A stretch of 64,000 bases of DNA from Eudromia elegans (taxonomy: Eukaryota > Chordata > Aves > Tinamiformes > Tinamidae): positions 1,302,001 to 1,366,000 of the forward strand of contig PTEX01000206.1 of the NCBI GenBank assembly GCA_003342815.1. Direction: 5' to 3'. Shown in pieces: positions 53,008 through 64,000 of the stretch. Position numbers and translations under genes: made by a program. Every line of letters begins with the position of its first letter. The first letter of the stretch is position 1. The notes under the pieces were generated by a model. That model was not told the DNA's origin. It made no database searches and worked only from the letters and a program-made list of their open reading frames with translations.

Positions 53008-53212
53008 TATTATAGACTCATGGAATGCTTAAGGTTGGAAGGGACCTCTAGAGGTCATCTAGTCCAACCCCCCTGCACACGCAGGGTCTCCTAGAGCATG
53101 TGGCACAGGGTGGTGTCCAGGCGGGTTTGGAAGATCTCCAGAGAAGGAGACTCCACCACCTCTCTGGGCAGCCTGTTCCAGGGCTCTGTCACCCTCACTG
53201 TAAAGAAAGTTA
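53008..53212 (-). mobile_element. CR1 LINE 3' end, short minus-strand copy
   Basis: About 205 bp of the CR1 3' end in reverse orientation, so it runs in the same sense as MMP16. Read on the minus strand it holds CAGTGAGGGTGACAGAGCCC, CCCAGAGAGGTGGTGGAGTC (the C-terminal [14 protein letters not shown] region), then the 3' untranslated end with the GACCTCTAGAGGTC palindrome, finishing TTAAGCATTCCATGAG. By eye it differs from the 36.07-37.53 kb copy at only 3 of about 190 aligned bases (near 53022, 53088 and 53112). It is severely 5'-truncated and codes for nothing. Confidence 0.96.
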
Positions 53213-55365
53213 TTTTTATATTACTGGACTAGTGAAGGAAGGTGAATTGCTTAGTGAGTAGGCTTTGGAGAGAAGCTGTATGCTTACAGAAATCCCACTA
53301 TCATCATAGTCAGAAATATGCACAGTGACACCATCACACTCCCTTTTCAAGATAAACACATTTACTGAAACACTGAACCTGTGAAAACTTTCCGTATAAA
53401 AACAGGCAACACTTGTAGTTATCATTTTATAAGCATATGCACTGATGTACACATACATCTACATGTAAATAGCTAAACTGATATATAATGAAAATAATGA
53501 CATTATTTGTATTATCAAAAGGGATATAATGAAATTTATGCGGACACCTTTGCATTATACATGTATTAGAAAAGAGCGAGGAAAATTTAGAAAGACCCCT
53601 CAAATTGTAAAACCATTGCTCATTGCTCATATAAAGCTTATTTATCTGACTTCACTAAATGACAGTTTAAAGACTGGACATTTAGTCAGAAATCCAGCAC
53701 TCTCCTGTCCTAAAGTCAAATTAATTGAAAACAGAACAATAGCACAAAATATGTTCATAATATTTTCTTCATGCTTCAGATACAGTCAGTGCAAAACAGA
53801 TAAGCTGAAACACTAACTATGCAACAGTCTGCTACTTCAGTGGAATTATTTGCATTGTATTAATCATAGCATTTACATTTACTGCTACTACTGCTGTATT
53901 AGCGAATGCAAGTGTTTTGTATACCCAACTCTGACCAGTAAAAAGCAATATTTTTTTCATCTTCTGCAATAGCGCCTAATGAAGCAAGCTGTATTTCTAA
54001 GAGTGGGTTTCTTTTACTCTGTAACTAGAAAATGCTTGGCAATTTAACAGTCTCACTATAGCAAAAAAAATGCCAATCACTGTGGCTTCCTCATATATAA
54101 AAAATATTTAACATTTCCACAGTGTACGGTAAGCTCAGTGCCTTTTGCTTATTCTTGATACACTTACAGGCTTGTAGTATGGAAAGTCCTCCCAGGTTTT
54201 CCATGTCTTATAGCTGGGCATAAATATGGTGAGAAGAAGGCTTTCTGTGATGATTTTGGAAAGTTCCCTTAAAATGACCTAACCTGCAACTCCTCTGAGT
54301 TTGTTTTTGCAGTCTCTTCAAATAGATGTGAGAGATGATAGCTTCTGGGGGCTGTAAGGTTGTGTACACCTTATCACTAAAACCTTTGGAGACATAACTT
54401 GCAGACACTTTTTTCCCAACACAGGTTACGAGCCTTATAAAAAAGACTATCATAGAGATAGCAAAAGGACTTTAATGTATTCTATAATTTCTAAGGACGC
54501 TTAAATCTAGTTCTCTTTTGGAATTCTGTAAACTGAATTCCCCATGCTGTGCTGAATTGGAAGTAATAGAGATGAATCTTTTCATCATTTAGCTCATTTT
54601 AATATTTTAATGCTGAATCAATTATATTTTAATATAAGTAACATAAGTTTTTTTTAATACAAGTAATAGGAGAATAAACAGAAATTAAAAGAAAGGGAGG
54701 GAAGCTGCAACTTTCAAATACTGGGTGATGACATCTCTTCACTAGAAGAAAAGTAAGTAAACAGTAAGGTCAACGACCTTCAGCATTACACAAGCACGCT
54801 GAGCAAAGCTAAGAGACCATAGGCAAAAACCATAGCTTTCTAAAACTAAGGAGAATGTTAAAGTCAACATAAGGCCCATTAGCTTCAAGAAAATCCAGGG
54901 TTCCCTGGGCCAGTACAAAGCTGTCTCTTCATTGTCCCAGTTGACTAAAAATGTCAAAGATTAAACCAAATTACAGTGGAAAAAATAATGAAAGGAAGGT
55001 TTGGAAAGGGTAATACAGTCTAGGAAAAACTGAGAGAAAAAGCACATGTGATATAAGTTTCAAGAAAAATCCACTTCAGAGTGAAAAGGGGTCAGACAGG
55101 GTGAATCCACCTTAGGCTTTGCTATAAAGAAAATTATTAATCCTTGATGTTAAAATAATATGGTATCTATGATCTGTTTTTGCAGTAACCTATACTGTTT
55201 GAACTGCTGAAGTTAAGATGTTGTTATAGTTTTCACTAGAAAGGAACAAAGTCTTTTTTTTTCTTATTAGCAGAAAATGTTATAGAAATTCAATAACATG
55301 TTCCCAAAGTTCACCCTACGAATGGAAGAAAATCTTGTTCACAGAGTTACACTAGCATGCAAAAG

Positions 55366-55437
55366 AAATTTTAAAAGGCAATCACTAAGACAATTGTTAA
55401 ATTTTAAAAGGCAATCACTAAAACAGTTGTTAAATTT
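55366..55437. repeat. 33-bp tandem duplication
   Basis: Two copies of a 33-bp unit (55366-55398 and 55399-55431) are followed by the first six bases of a third (AAATTT). The units start AAATTTTAAAAGGCAATCAC and differ at two positions. It is a simple local duplication in intron 1. Confidence 0.93.
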
Positions 55438-55604
55438 GTCCTAGTTTACATGAACTTTGTCAAAAACTACATGAGACATTTTATCTGTGGAACAGATCTC
55501 TTAGAAAAATCCTGAATGAATACGGGGTCAATTGGCTAGAGTGATCTGAGAAGTCATTTTTACTGTAATGAATTGCAGACTCTCAAACGAGTTATATTTT
55601 TAAA

Positions 55605-55643
55605 AACATTGCTACCACATTCCAGAACATTGCTACCACATTT
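55605..55643. repeat. 21-bp tandem duplication (1.9 copies)
   Basis: AACATTGCTACCACATTCCA plus G (55605-55625) is followed directly by AACATTGCTACCACATTT (55626-55643). The copies are nearly identical, which indicates a recent slippage or repair duplication. Confidence 0.9.
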
Positions 55644-56249
55644 TCTATACAACAGAGTCATTAGTAAACTAAATGTCATTGTATTTTGTGTAAAATGTTA
55701 CTAAAATCACATAGTCTGCTAACCAGCAATGGGTTTCAAGAAGTCATAGCTGAACAAGGCCTGAAGTAAGAAGGCTTGAACTGTACTGAGAACTTTTGAC
55801 CGAAGAATTCTAAAAAAGTTTTAAGTAACAAAAATTTCTGTACTACATTGTTTTATTACAGTCCTGATCTAATAGCAGTTCACTCATTGGAAGCTGACGG
55901 ATTGGTGATAGTGTGAAGATCACAGTTGGGCATTTATTGAACTTTAAAAAAAAAAAAGGGAAAGGAAAATCAATCAGTATTTTAACATCACAAAGATTTT
56001 TCTGCTACAGCCAGCTCCAGGATAGATACAAGGATCTGTAGGCAGCAGAACAGAAATTGCACTGAAAGGAAAGCACATAATATTCCTAGCAACCTGTAAT
56101 TTATTCCTTGCAACTTTTTTTTTGTATTAGGAGACTAGACACCCATACAGAAAGCAGGTGATCACAGATCTTAAAGACATCTTCCCCATGAGCTCCCTTC
56201 TGAAATGTGCACTTGAAATTGGCAGTGCTCTATTTTATCATGTACTAAA

Positions 56250-56280
56250 ACACATACACACAAATAAACACATACACACG
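56250..56280. repeat. CA/CATA simple repeat
   Basis: A/C-rich run with CACATACACACA and AAATAAACACATACACAC units. Confidence 0.8.
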
Positions 56281-57273
56281 AGCACGTTCATATTTAACAA
56301 GTCCTGGATTCAGTAAAGGTTTATTTTCAGATTCTATGAACAGATGATTTTGTGTTATATTATACTGTGTTATTATATTGGTTTTAACTTTGTATCTCAA
56401 TAAAAGTGTATAAGGCTAAACACAAAAAACTGAGATGCAAATATACAGGAATCAGCATTAAGCAATATATCAATATTTCCCTGCAAACATCTAGCAGTTA
56501 ATTATGCTAATTTCACACACTAATAGTTTTACACTGCACCGAAAGTGCCTGCAGCCCCTTCATGAAAAGGAGAGGGAAAAAAAAAAAATGCTGGAAGGGT
56601 GAATTTGGACACGAAAGTACTGCTCTTGTTTAAAGTGCTTGCAGTGGTGAAGTTCTACTTACATTCTCACTTGGTGAGCTAGCTAGTAAAACTTCCTTCC
56701 TTAGTTGTAGATCCAGTTCTATAAATCCTTATTTATACTGGTTTTGTGTCAGAGACGAGTTCCATATCAGCTGAATGAAGAGACACGATCAATTCTCATT
56801 TTCTAAATGGAAAAACCCTATATGAGCTCCTGCTACAGAGCCAGTTTAATTATAGTTCCAGCAGCACCCTCGGAATAAGCTTAGAAAGAGCCTGCGTCTA
56901 CACAGTTATCCCTAAACAGATTTTTTTCCTGACTTACTAAGATACATTAATTTGTATAATTTGTTGTTTTAACAGTGAGCTAATTCACTTTCGGACCGAA
57001 AAGTTTACTATCACCCAAATCCTAGTAATTTGCAAGGGCTTCACTCTGCTCTCATCAAGGTTATCAGGCACATTGCCTTCAATGCCACTCTAATATCAGG
57101 GCCTTTTAAACCTCCTCTCTCCATTTCAGCCATAATGCACAGACAGACCTGCTGGCTTTCTTTTTATCTCTGGTAAATTTTCCTAGGAATAAAAAGCTAA
57201 TTCTGAGTAATGCTGGATTCAGTCCTGGACATGCAACGGTCATTCGACATGCACGAAACACCCTCTATTTTTA

Positions 57274-57307
57274 ATTAATACCTGGGTTTTTATTAATACC
57301 TGGGTTT
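57274..57307. repeat. 18-bp tandem duplication
   Basis: ATTAATACCTGGGTTTTT (57274-57291) is followed by ATTAATACCTGGGTTT (57292-57307). The two copies are identical over the overlap. Confidence 0.9.
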
Positions 57308-59987
57308 CATACACTGTCACATTAATGTTTGCTTGATTGCTAGATAATTCCAATTCTCAGTCACTCAGGCTCCAATCTCCATCTCAGTCATTTCCTTGGC
57401 AAATGAGAGGTGACACAGGGAGATTTTACCAATGGCCCATGAGAAGTGAGTGCAAGGCTGTCAGTCATGCCAGTTGCCACACACCTGCTGCTGAGGAGCT
57501 GCTGAAACAACCTCAGGATGCTTGTGGAGTTACTGAATTGGGAAATCTGATTTCCCGTTCAACATGTAAATGTCTAAAGTGCTCTTATCAGAAAGGATGA
57601 TTTCCAAATCATTACATGATACGCTGTTTTCAATCCTCTGAAGGTTGTGCTTTGGATGATGCTTGAGACATGAGAATCTACCACATTTTTTTTTTTTTCT
57701 GAGATGAATAACACTCTTTTAGAAAGCTGTTCCTCTAAACAATGCATATATTCATCATTTAGAACCAGTATTCTGCAAAGCAGCTTTGGGAATCCTGGTA
57801 GATCCTCCAGTGGCAATCCATCAGTGTAGCAACAAAAGGAAAGCAGAAGCCAGAAGACCGGATATAATACCTATATATATGTGCCTCCATTTATTTCCAC
57901 CTAACAATGATGCTAAAAGTTTGTAATTATTGTTTGCAAATCAGTCATGATCTTGATCTTTGCAAACAAAACCAGATTTTAACAGAATGTTTTGAATGTG
58001 AATTAAGCCTTGCACTTTCATGCCCATTTCTACTTCTGCTTAGCCTGCTTGAAGCTAATTTTTACAACAGATTCATAAAAGATTGCACAACAAATATCTC
58101 CAAAAAGGAAATATAATTTTCAGTCATTTTAAAAATGTGATATAAAGTCAAGAGAAAAAGGAAGATGTTTTTACTCCAGTGATCCATCTAGTTTGCTGTG
58201 CTATCTCAGTATTAAGAATTTCCTCTTCTGCATTAAAAAAAAATTACTGAAATACACTCTCTAGCTAAATAAATATATTAAAAGTCAGGCTTAAGCAAGA
58301 TCAGATTTTATCTTTTTAGCTGAAAAATATGGTATCAAGCATCTATCTTGCAGCTCTCTCATGAGTTAAGTGATCTGCAGCTATATCCTGTTTTGAGTTC
58401 TGACCTTGTTTAATTACAACCATGGATAAATCTCCTTTGCGTGTGGTTAGTATAAAACACTCATATATATGGAAAAAAAATCCTTCAAAATCTTAAAATA
58501 AACCTAATAAAATCTCTTCTCACCTTATTTTAACACACTCCATTATATTCAGCTGATCGACCTAAATCCTTGCAAGATTAGAAATTGCCATTTCCTCTTG
58601 TGGAAGGAAAAATAACTTATTCACATTATCCTTCACAAAAGTGGTCTGTGCAGAGGAGACTCAGTCTGAAATACTGTTAGTTTCCAAATGCATTGCTAAA
58701 ATTGGTCACCAAGTACTCTATTCTACAGACCCACAATCCCCATTCCAATTTGTATTTCTGCAGTCATAGTGCCTTAGCTTTAACACTGCTTTTCTTTCCT
58801 ATTTTACGGTGAGAAACACCTATATGAAAGTGGGAAATGATTTATTAGCACCTTTTTAAAGGTGATCTAATGTACAAAGATGCAGCTAGTGCAAGTCTCT
58901 ACTTCTGTGCAGCCTATTTTTCTTTTTTCCAAACTTAAAATAAACTCATTTGCATGAAAAGTGATTAGAGATACTGCTCCTATATGGGACAGATGCAAGG
59001 CCTAGAAGCAGGTTCTGAATATAGACAATATCTTTCCTCTGCAGGAGACAGACAGCTTCAGCTTGCTTCAGATATTACTGATGCAAGGCTTCTACTCCAG
59101 CTCAGTCATGCAGCAGAGAAAGGTTCCTCCGTGTAAGTAGGCAGGAACACTTGACAGTAGTGGGAATCTAATTGCAGGCACTGAGAAAGGATCCGCCTGT
59201 GTGACAGGAGAAACGGAAAAGTAGGGCACAAACACAAACAAGAAAATGACAAGTCTGCACCTTTTTTTTTTCCTTCCCCTCTATTAGTTTTTCTTCTTAG
59301 CACAATCTTTCCTTCCCCTTCCATTACAGATGCACACTTGCAACTCAGTGAGGGAACAAAATTGCACCAGTGACAAACATGAAGAAGTTTTATTTGTTTT
59401 TCATTTGCTTGTTCTCTCTGAAGGGTGATGCCTGGCCCAAATTCCACTGCCAAACACAGAAGATACTTATTTGAACCATATGCCACTCTATATGCAAAAT
59501 TTCGCAGCAGTAGCAGGCACTGTATTGTGAAGAGGAAAGAGAACCCTTTCTGCATGGATCCAATTATCCACAGTTAAAATGCTATATCCTTTTCAAACCT
59601 CTACTTAGTTGTTATAGAAATGTGATAATCTACTTCTGCACCATGCATCTCTATAAATAATATTTTTCAATATCCAAAACTCTTTTTTTTTCACGTTCAG
59701 ACAAAAAGTTCACATTTCCTGTGAACTCATTGTACCGCCCAAGCACTACCTAAGTTGTATCACTATAGATTGAGCTACTTATTTTAGGCAGTTGGTTTCT
59801 CTTTGTTCTCAGTGTCCTCCGTCTGTTGTGGTTACACACTGAGCTCCCTTGATTTAAGCATCATTACTAGGTTTAGTTTAGCTCTCTCAAGTGCAACTTT
59901 GGATGTAATGGCACTCCAGGATGGCAGGATTGCCAGCTGCTTCAACTCTGGAACAAGCTCTTCAAGTCTCTTTTAAGTGCCATAGCT

Positions 59988-59989
<2 letters not shown>

Positions 59990-60020
<31 letters not shown>
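59990..60020. repeat. T31 homopolymer
   Basis: Thirty-one consecutive T residues. On the minus strand this is an A31 tail, but there is no polyadenylation signal in the 30 bases before it, no recognisable body and no obvious target-site duplication, so a retrocopy is not supported. Confidence 0.95.
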
Positions 60021-60021
<1 letters not shown>

Positions 60022-60609
60022 TAGAAAATACATATAGAAACATTGTCCTATCAGTAATTTTCTAAAAGACAAAAGGTTGGTAACACAACACAGATTCAGC
60101 AAAGGGATTTCTAAAATACACAAAAGTACTGCTGTCCTAAAAAAAGAAAACAAGAAAAAATGAAGAGGGTTAAGTTGTCATGATAAACAACTTCCTCGAT
60201 GTAATTTTATTTGTGAAACTTATAAAGAAATCAACATTCATCTAGAAAGTAAGTTCACTCTCCTCCTCATATACCATTTCTCAGCAAAAATGACCTTCTT
60301 ACCTACACCTTTAAACTTCAAACTTTTCTACCTCCCATTTCAATGGAAGTTCTCCTTGCTCTAATGCTCCTGTCATTTGCTAGTGGATTTCTGGCCAGAG
60401 AGCTGTTCAGGGTAAATGGCATTGCCTCAAGAACATCCCAGACTGCTCTCAGAGGGAATTAATGCCAATAACAGTTTATTTCTCTCTCCTGGTTTCCCAC
60501 AATGTGCAGTAGTTTTCCTGTAGAAAAATAAAAGATCTCCTAGAGACTTAGCATCAATTCTGCTCAAAACAGGACTGAAATGTACTGTGATAACTACACA
60601 CATGCATAG

Positions 60610-60650
60610 AAATAAATAAATAAAAAAAGATAAATAAATAAATAAAATAA
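60610..60650. repeat. (AAAT)n microsatellite, interrupted
   Basis: Several AAAT units, an A run with one G, then further AAAT units over about 40 bp. Simple sequence in intron 1. Confidence 0.9.
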
Positions 60651-61418
60651 GTCAAGGAATTTAAACCTTTGCGGAGACCTAACCCTCATGTGGTCATAGT
60701 CTGTAGCACAATAAAATATGCTTCTATTTGAACCAACCGGAGAAGTCAGTTTTAAAAAGGTGATTCCACTTGGTGAGCATCTCCATGAAAATAGCACTTC
60801 AGAGATCAATGTTTATTGCTCTTTAATGGCTTTTATCACATTGAGGCTAACAAGATTGTAAAGAAACCAAAAAAAAAAGGCCAGACCCTCAGCATCCCAC
60901 AGAGATAGCTTTTCGCCTCTTTCCAGTTCTCTGCATGGGATCCATAAAGCTGATTTAGTTCTGACATTCTTCCCAGGGATCTTGATCCAGCACGTAAATA
61001 TGAGAGGACAAAAATGGCAAAGATTGCCTAGATGGACCCCTCCATCTGTAAACTCAGACACTAATAGCAAGCTTCATGAAAAAATGATGATTTATCTGAT
61101 AATATTTATGCCCTACCCAAATACTAAAATATACCTGGAATCCACTTCACATTCTCTGAAATCTGGACAGTTATAAACTCCATATGCACATTTTATTTCC
61201 AAAAGTGTCTTTAGACACATTTTGAAGGTTAGCAACAGAGAATCGACTGCAGAAGCAGCTGTGCTCCAAGGCTGTTGCAGAAAGTGATAGGGAATACTTG
61301 AGAAAGTTCTTTATAAAAAGAAGTCTTGGAGAGATTGTCCATTTTCAATTTCTACAAATCCATGTTGAATAAATGATATTTGTTTTACCACTGAAAATCA
61401 AGTGACCCCAGTAACATT

Positions 61419-61457
<39 letters not shown>
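61419..61457. repeat. (TA)n microsatellite, one interruption
   Basis: About 39 bp of TA repeat with a single G interruption (TATGTATA) near 61441. Likely length-variable. Confidence 0.95.
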
Positions 61458-64000
61458 GCTCATAAAACTCAATCCGAATTTGTGACCTGCTTTTGCTACA
61501 GGTAGAGCATTATTAACATGAAGAGGCAGCCCGATAAGGCAGCTCCTCACATCTCGTTGGACCATTCCCCAGTGAAGGCTACAGCCACCTCTGCCTGCTG
61601 GTCGATCCAGGCTATATGAAGCTACAAATGATTACACCTCAATTCTCCAGCTATTATTTTTTATTTCTGCTTGTATTACTGGTTTAATTACCTTTTCATA
61701 CTTTTTAACAAGTATTCAAGTCCAATATAAAACCTTTCCTCTTCAACATAAATCAGTCCTTCATTTGAACTATTGAAGGGTAAAGTATCAGCTATGTTAA
61801 CACAGAATTTGTGTTAATCATTTTGACTGCACAAAAAGAACCTCCGCCTTTCATAATATTTTACAAAGCCAGAGGTTAAATTCTTGATTACCAAACCAAA
61901 AATCTACATTTTGCCATGCCTAATCATGTAGTTGAAGGTGCAGTAGTGAGCTGGAGTGTCCAGGCTCAACAACTAAATAATCAATTATGTAAGTAATAAG
62001 CCCTGGCCGGCTTTCCTAACGGTATTTTTAAACAGACCAAGGACGGCTACACTATTTTAAAAAAAAAAAAATAAAAGACATAAGATGATTATGCCCTTCC
62101 AAGCCTTGGTATTTCTTGTAAGCTAAACACAGCTGCTATCTTCACACAGACGTTATCTTCATTAACTATATCTTAATAATGCTCACTATGGTATATTGTA
62201 GACATAATTTATCATCTTTTAGAAGGTTTTAATTCAGCCAGATATTTGAAGATGAAGGACGTGAGTTATCGAAATCAATGGTTCTCTTTACAAGACATAA
62301 AGCCAACAGTTTATATGTGGAAACTGGTAAGGTTGGCGACAGCATCTACACTGCACAAGTAGTTGTGTCCAGGGCTGTTTAAGGGGGTCACTGCAGAGCC
62401 TGAAGATTACTTGTGGAAGGACTCTCTGAAATCTGATGCGAGGGGGAAAGGGAGGGAAAAGAAGGAGGTGGAGAACAAATTTGCATCTGTATCTCACCAA
62501 AGTCAGATCCTACTAGTCTTTCTTAAGCAAGACTCCTGTAGTGAGAAACTATTCACGTTATTTTTACAGAGCTATCTCACAAAGGCATAATTAATTAAAC
62601 TCATTTATATTTTTATATTTTCAAAACACACCTATATTTAAAAAAAAGAAGACATTCAATCAACTTTATTCTTTCTTATTTCCAAGTGCCATTAAATCGG
62701 AGGAAGCAAATACCTCTGTGATTGTTTTTCCAGTTCTAAAATGTTCTCCTTTTTTTGCTTACCCAAAGTGTAAAAATGATAGTACATGAAAAAAAGCTGC
62801 TACCATTCATTGTGTTTTATGAAGTGCTGAGTGGAGAGTAGAGGAAAGAAGGAGGAGGAGAGAAGATTGGATAGAGTGTTCCAAACAGGGAGAAATTAAT
62901 GTTTTGTAGTATGTGTGAATCTGTTCTGCAGCTATGAGTGCTCTGAAGAGGAAAAAAACTGTACCATTCTTAAGGGCAGAGAAGAAATATTATCTACTTA
63001 CTATAAATACCAGCCTCTCTATGAAAAAAGATATTTCCAATACAGTGGTTACTTCACACTCCATGAGCACGTACAGCTTACAAATGCATAATGTCTTTAA
63101 AGAGAATTCCACTGACTGCACATTCTCCTTCCACTAAAGACCCATAATTGAGATACGTTAGTGTTTCTGTAAATAAAAACCTTATCCTTTCTATTGTGAT
63201 TTATGTCAGCCACGTAGAAAGGGATACTTCCTTTCCTGAAATCCCAAATCATATCAGATCTTAAGGCCCTATATCACTCTTTTTAACTGGTAGCCTTTCT
63301 TTTAGCCTTGTTTCCTTTCTACAAATGGTATTTCAAACAGTATAAACACCTGTTCTGTCATACTAGCGCAGTACTGATATTTCTGCATATATTTTTAAGA
63401 GTCCTTTTTAAATACTAAACCAGAGATCAATGAGGCTCAACCCATTAATCACATACACACAGACAAAAAGGCTTAATTATATTTATTGTCTAGTTTCAAA
63501 CAAGACCTGGTAAGTGATCATCCATATTATTATCATTTATATGGTTACATAAAGTTATGTCTCTCTGTCGTTATATAAAATGAGCATTTCAGTGCATAAA
63601 GTCTAAAATCCTTATGCCTTCAGAACGTTACACTACACATGAATTTATGCACTAGGAAACTGAGAAAAGAACTGCGAACATCAAGAGGATTTGAAGGAAA
63701 AAAATAAACAGGAATAGTAATCTGAGGTCAAACAGCAGAAAATTCCCCAGATCCTAGTTCCCCAGCAACTCTTGGACTACAGAAGACAACTTTTCTCTTT
63801 AGCAGGATTCTTCAATTCTGTTTACATATAAAGATGGTCAATACATTTTCATCTTTTCCAATCCACTTCTTGCAACCTCTTAGAAACTGGAACACACGGA
63901 AAGAAATATACTTGCATGTATTTACACTTACTTATTTTTCCTTCATTTGGAAAACCGCAATATTTCTTCTTGTACCCTAAACTTAGGTGAATTTTATTCC

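Larger units (their letters stand above)
1..64000 (-). other. MMP16: MMP16 locus, partial (exons 2-4 with flanking introns)
   Basis: The entire window is the interior of one minus-strand gene. Three exons in the order 2, 3, 4 run from high to low coordinates. They join in phase (codons split 2+1 at both junctions) and together encode the propeptide and the first part of the catalytic domain of MT3-MMP. The gene product is a type I membrane-anchored zinc endopeptidase that degrades extracellular matrix and activates pro-MMP2 (family knowledge). The assignment to MMP16 rather than MMP14, MMP15 or MMP24 rests on close residue agreement with remembered human MMP16, including the MT-loop [11 protein letters not shown] and the segment KYGYLPPTDPRMSVLRSAET. 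The signal-peptide exon, active-site exon, hinge, hemopexin repeats, transmembrane segment and cytoplasmic tail are outside the window. Confidence 0.96.
53213..64000 (-). other. MMP16: MMP16 intron 1, 5' part to window end (no gene seen)
   Basis: This 10.8-kb AT-rich stretch holds three small tandem duplications (55366-55437, 55605-55643, 57274-57307), a CA-rich run (56250-56280), T31 (59990-60020), an AAAT repeat (60610-60650) and a TA repeat (61419-61457). I searched for exon 1 of MMP16 (signal peptide and the residues before VWLQKYG) and did not find it, so the exon should lie beyond 64000. The 149-codon frame on the minus strand at 59106-59555 has no recognisable domain. Confidence 0.8.

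Noticed and set aside
59106-59555. 149-codon open frame on the minus strand
   Set aside because: No family resemblance, composition typical of intronic DNA and no supporting signals.
1-64000. tRNA/rRNA genes, CRISPR arrays, retroviral LTRs, bacterial-type operons
   Set aside because: No tRNA box motifs, spaced direct repeats, paired LTRs or gene clusters were seen. The composition is ordinary vertebrate intron.

Overview
The window is vertebrate nuclear DNA, most likely from a bird. It is AT-rich, has very little coding sequence, carries spliced exons of a vertebrate gene, and its only recognisable dispersed repeats are CR1 LINEs of the avian/reptilian type, with no mammalian SINEs. I cannot name the species.

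The whole window lies inside one gene, MMP16 (membrane-type matrix metalloproteinase 3, MT3-MMP), read on the minus strand. Three consecutive coding exons are present with canonical splice sites and matching phases. Exon 2 is at 21699-21847 (propeptide), exon 3 at 13656-13778 (cysteine switch and furin site) and exon 4 at 4679-4983 (first part of the catalytic domain, with the MT-loop and the structural-zinc histidines). Together they give 577 coding bases, about residues 45-236 of the 607-residue human protein. Exon 1 (signal peptide) is not seen and should lie beyond base 64000. Exon 5 (the HExxH zinc site) should lie below base 1. Introns 2 (7920 bp) and 3 (8672 bp) are complete. At least 42 kb of intron 1 and 4.7 kb of intron 4 are included.

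Intron 1 holds three CR1 copies. One is a fairly young 5'-truncated plus-strand copy (about 36070-37525) with reverse-transcriptase remnants and the 3' end. Next to it is an old, decayed plus-strand fragment of the endonuclease/linker region (about 37850-38722). The third is a short minus-strand 3' end (about 53008-53212), about 98% identical to the 3' end of the first. The rest is unique intronic DNA with microsatellites, A/T-rich tracts, small tandem duplications and a few inverted repeats.

I found no operon, CRISPR array, RNA gene, second protein gene or new multi-gene system. The most unexplained structure is a 17-bp-stem hairpin at 45362-45427 in intron 1. Also worth a check are a nuclear-receptor-like inverted repeat near exon 3, a CpG cluster over the furin site, and a conserved palindrome in the CR1 3' ends.
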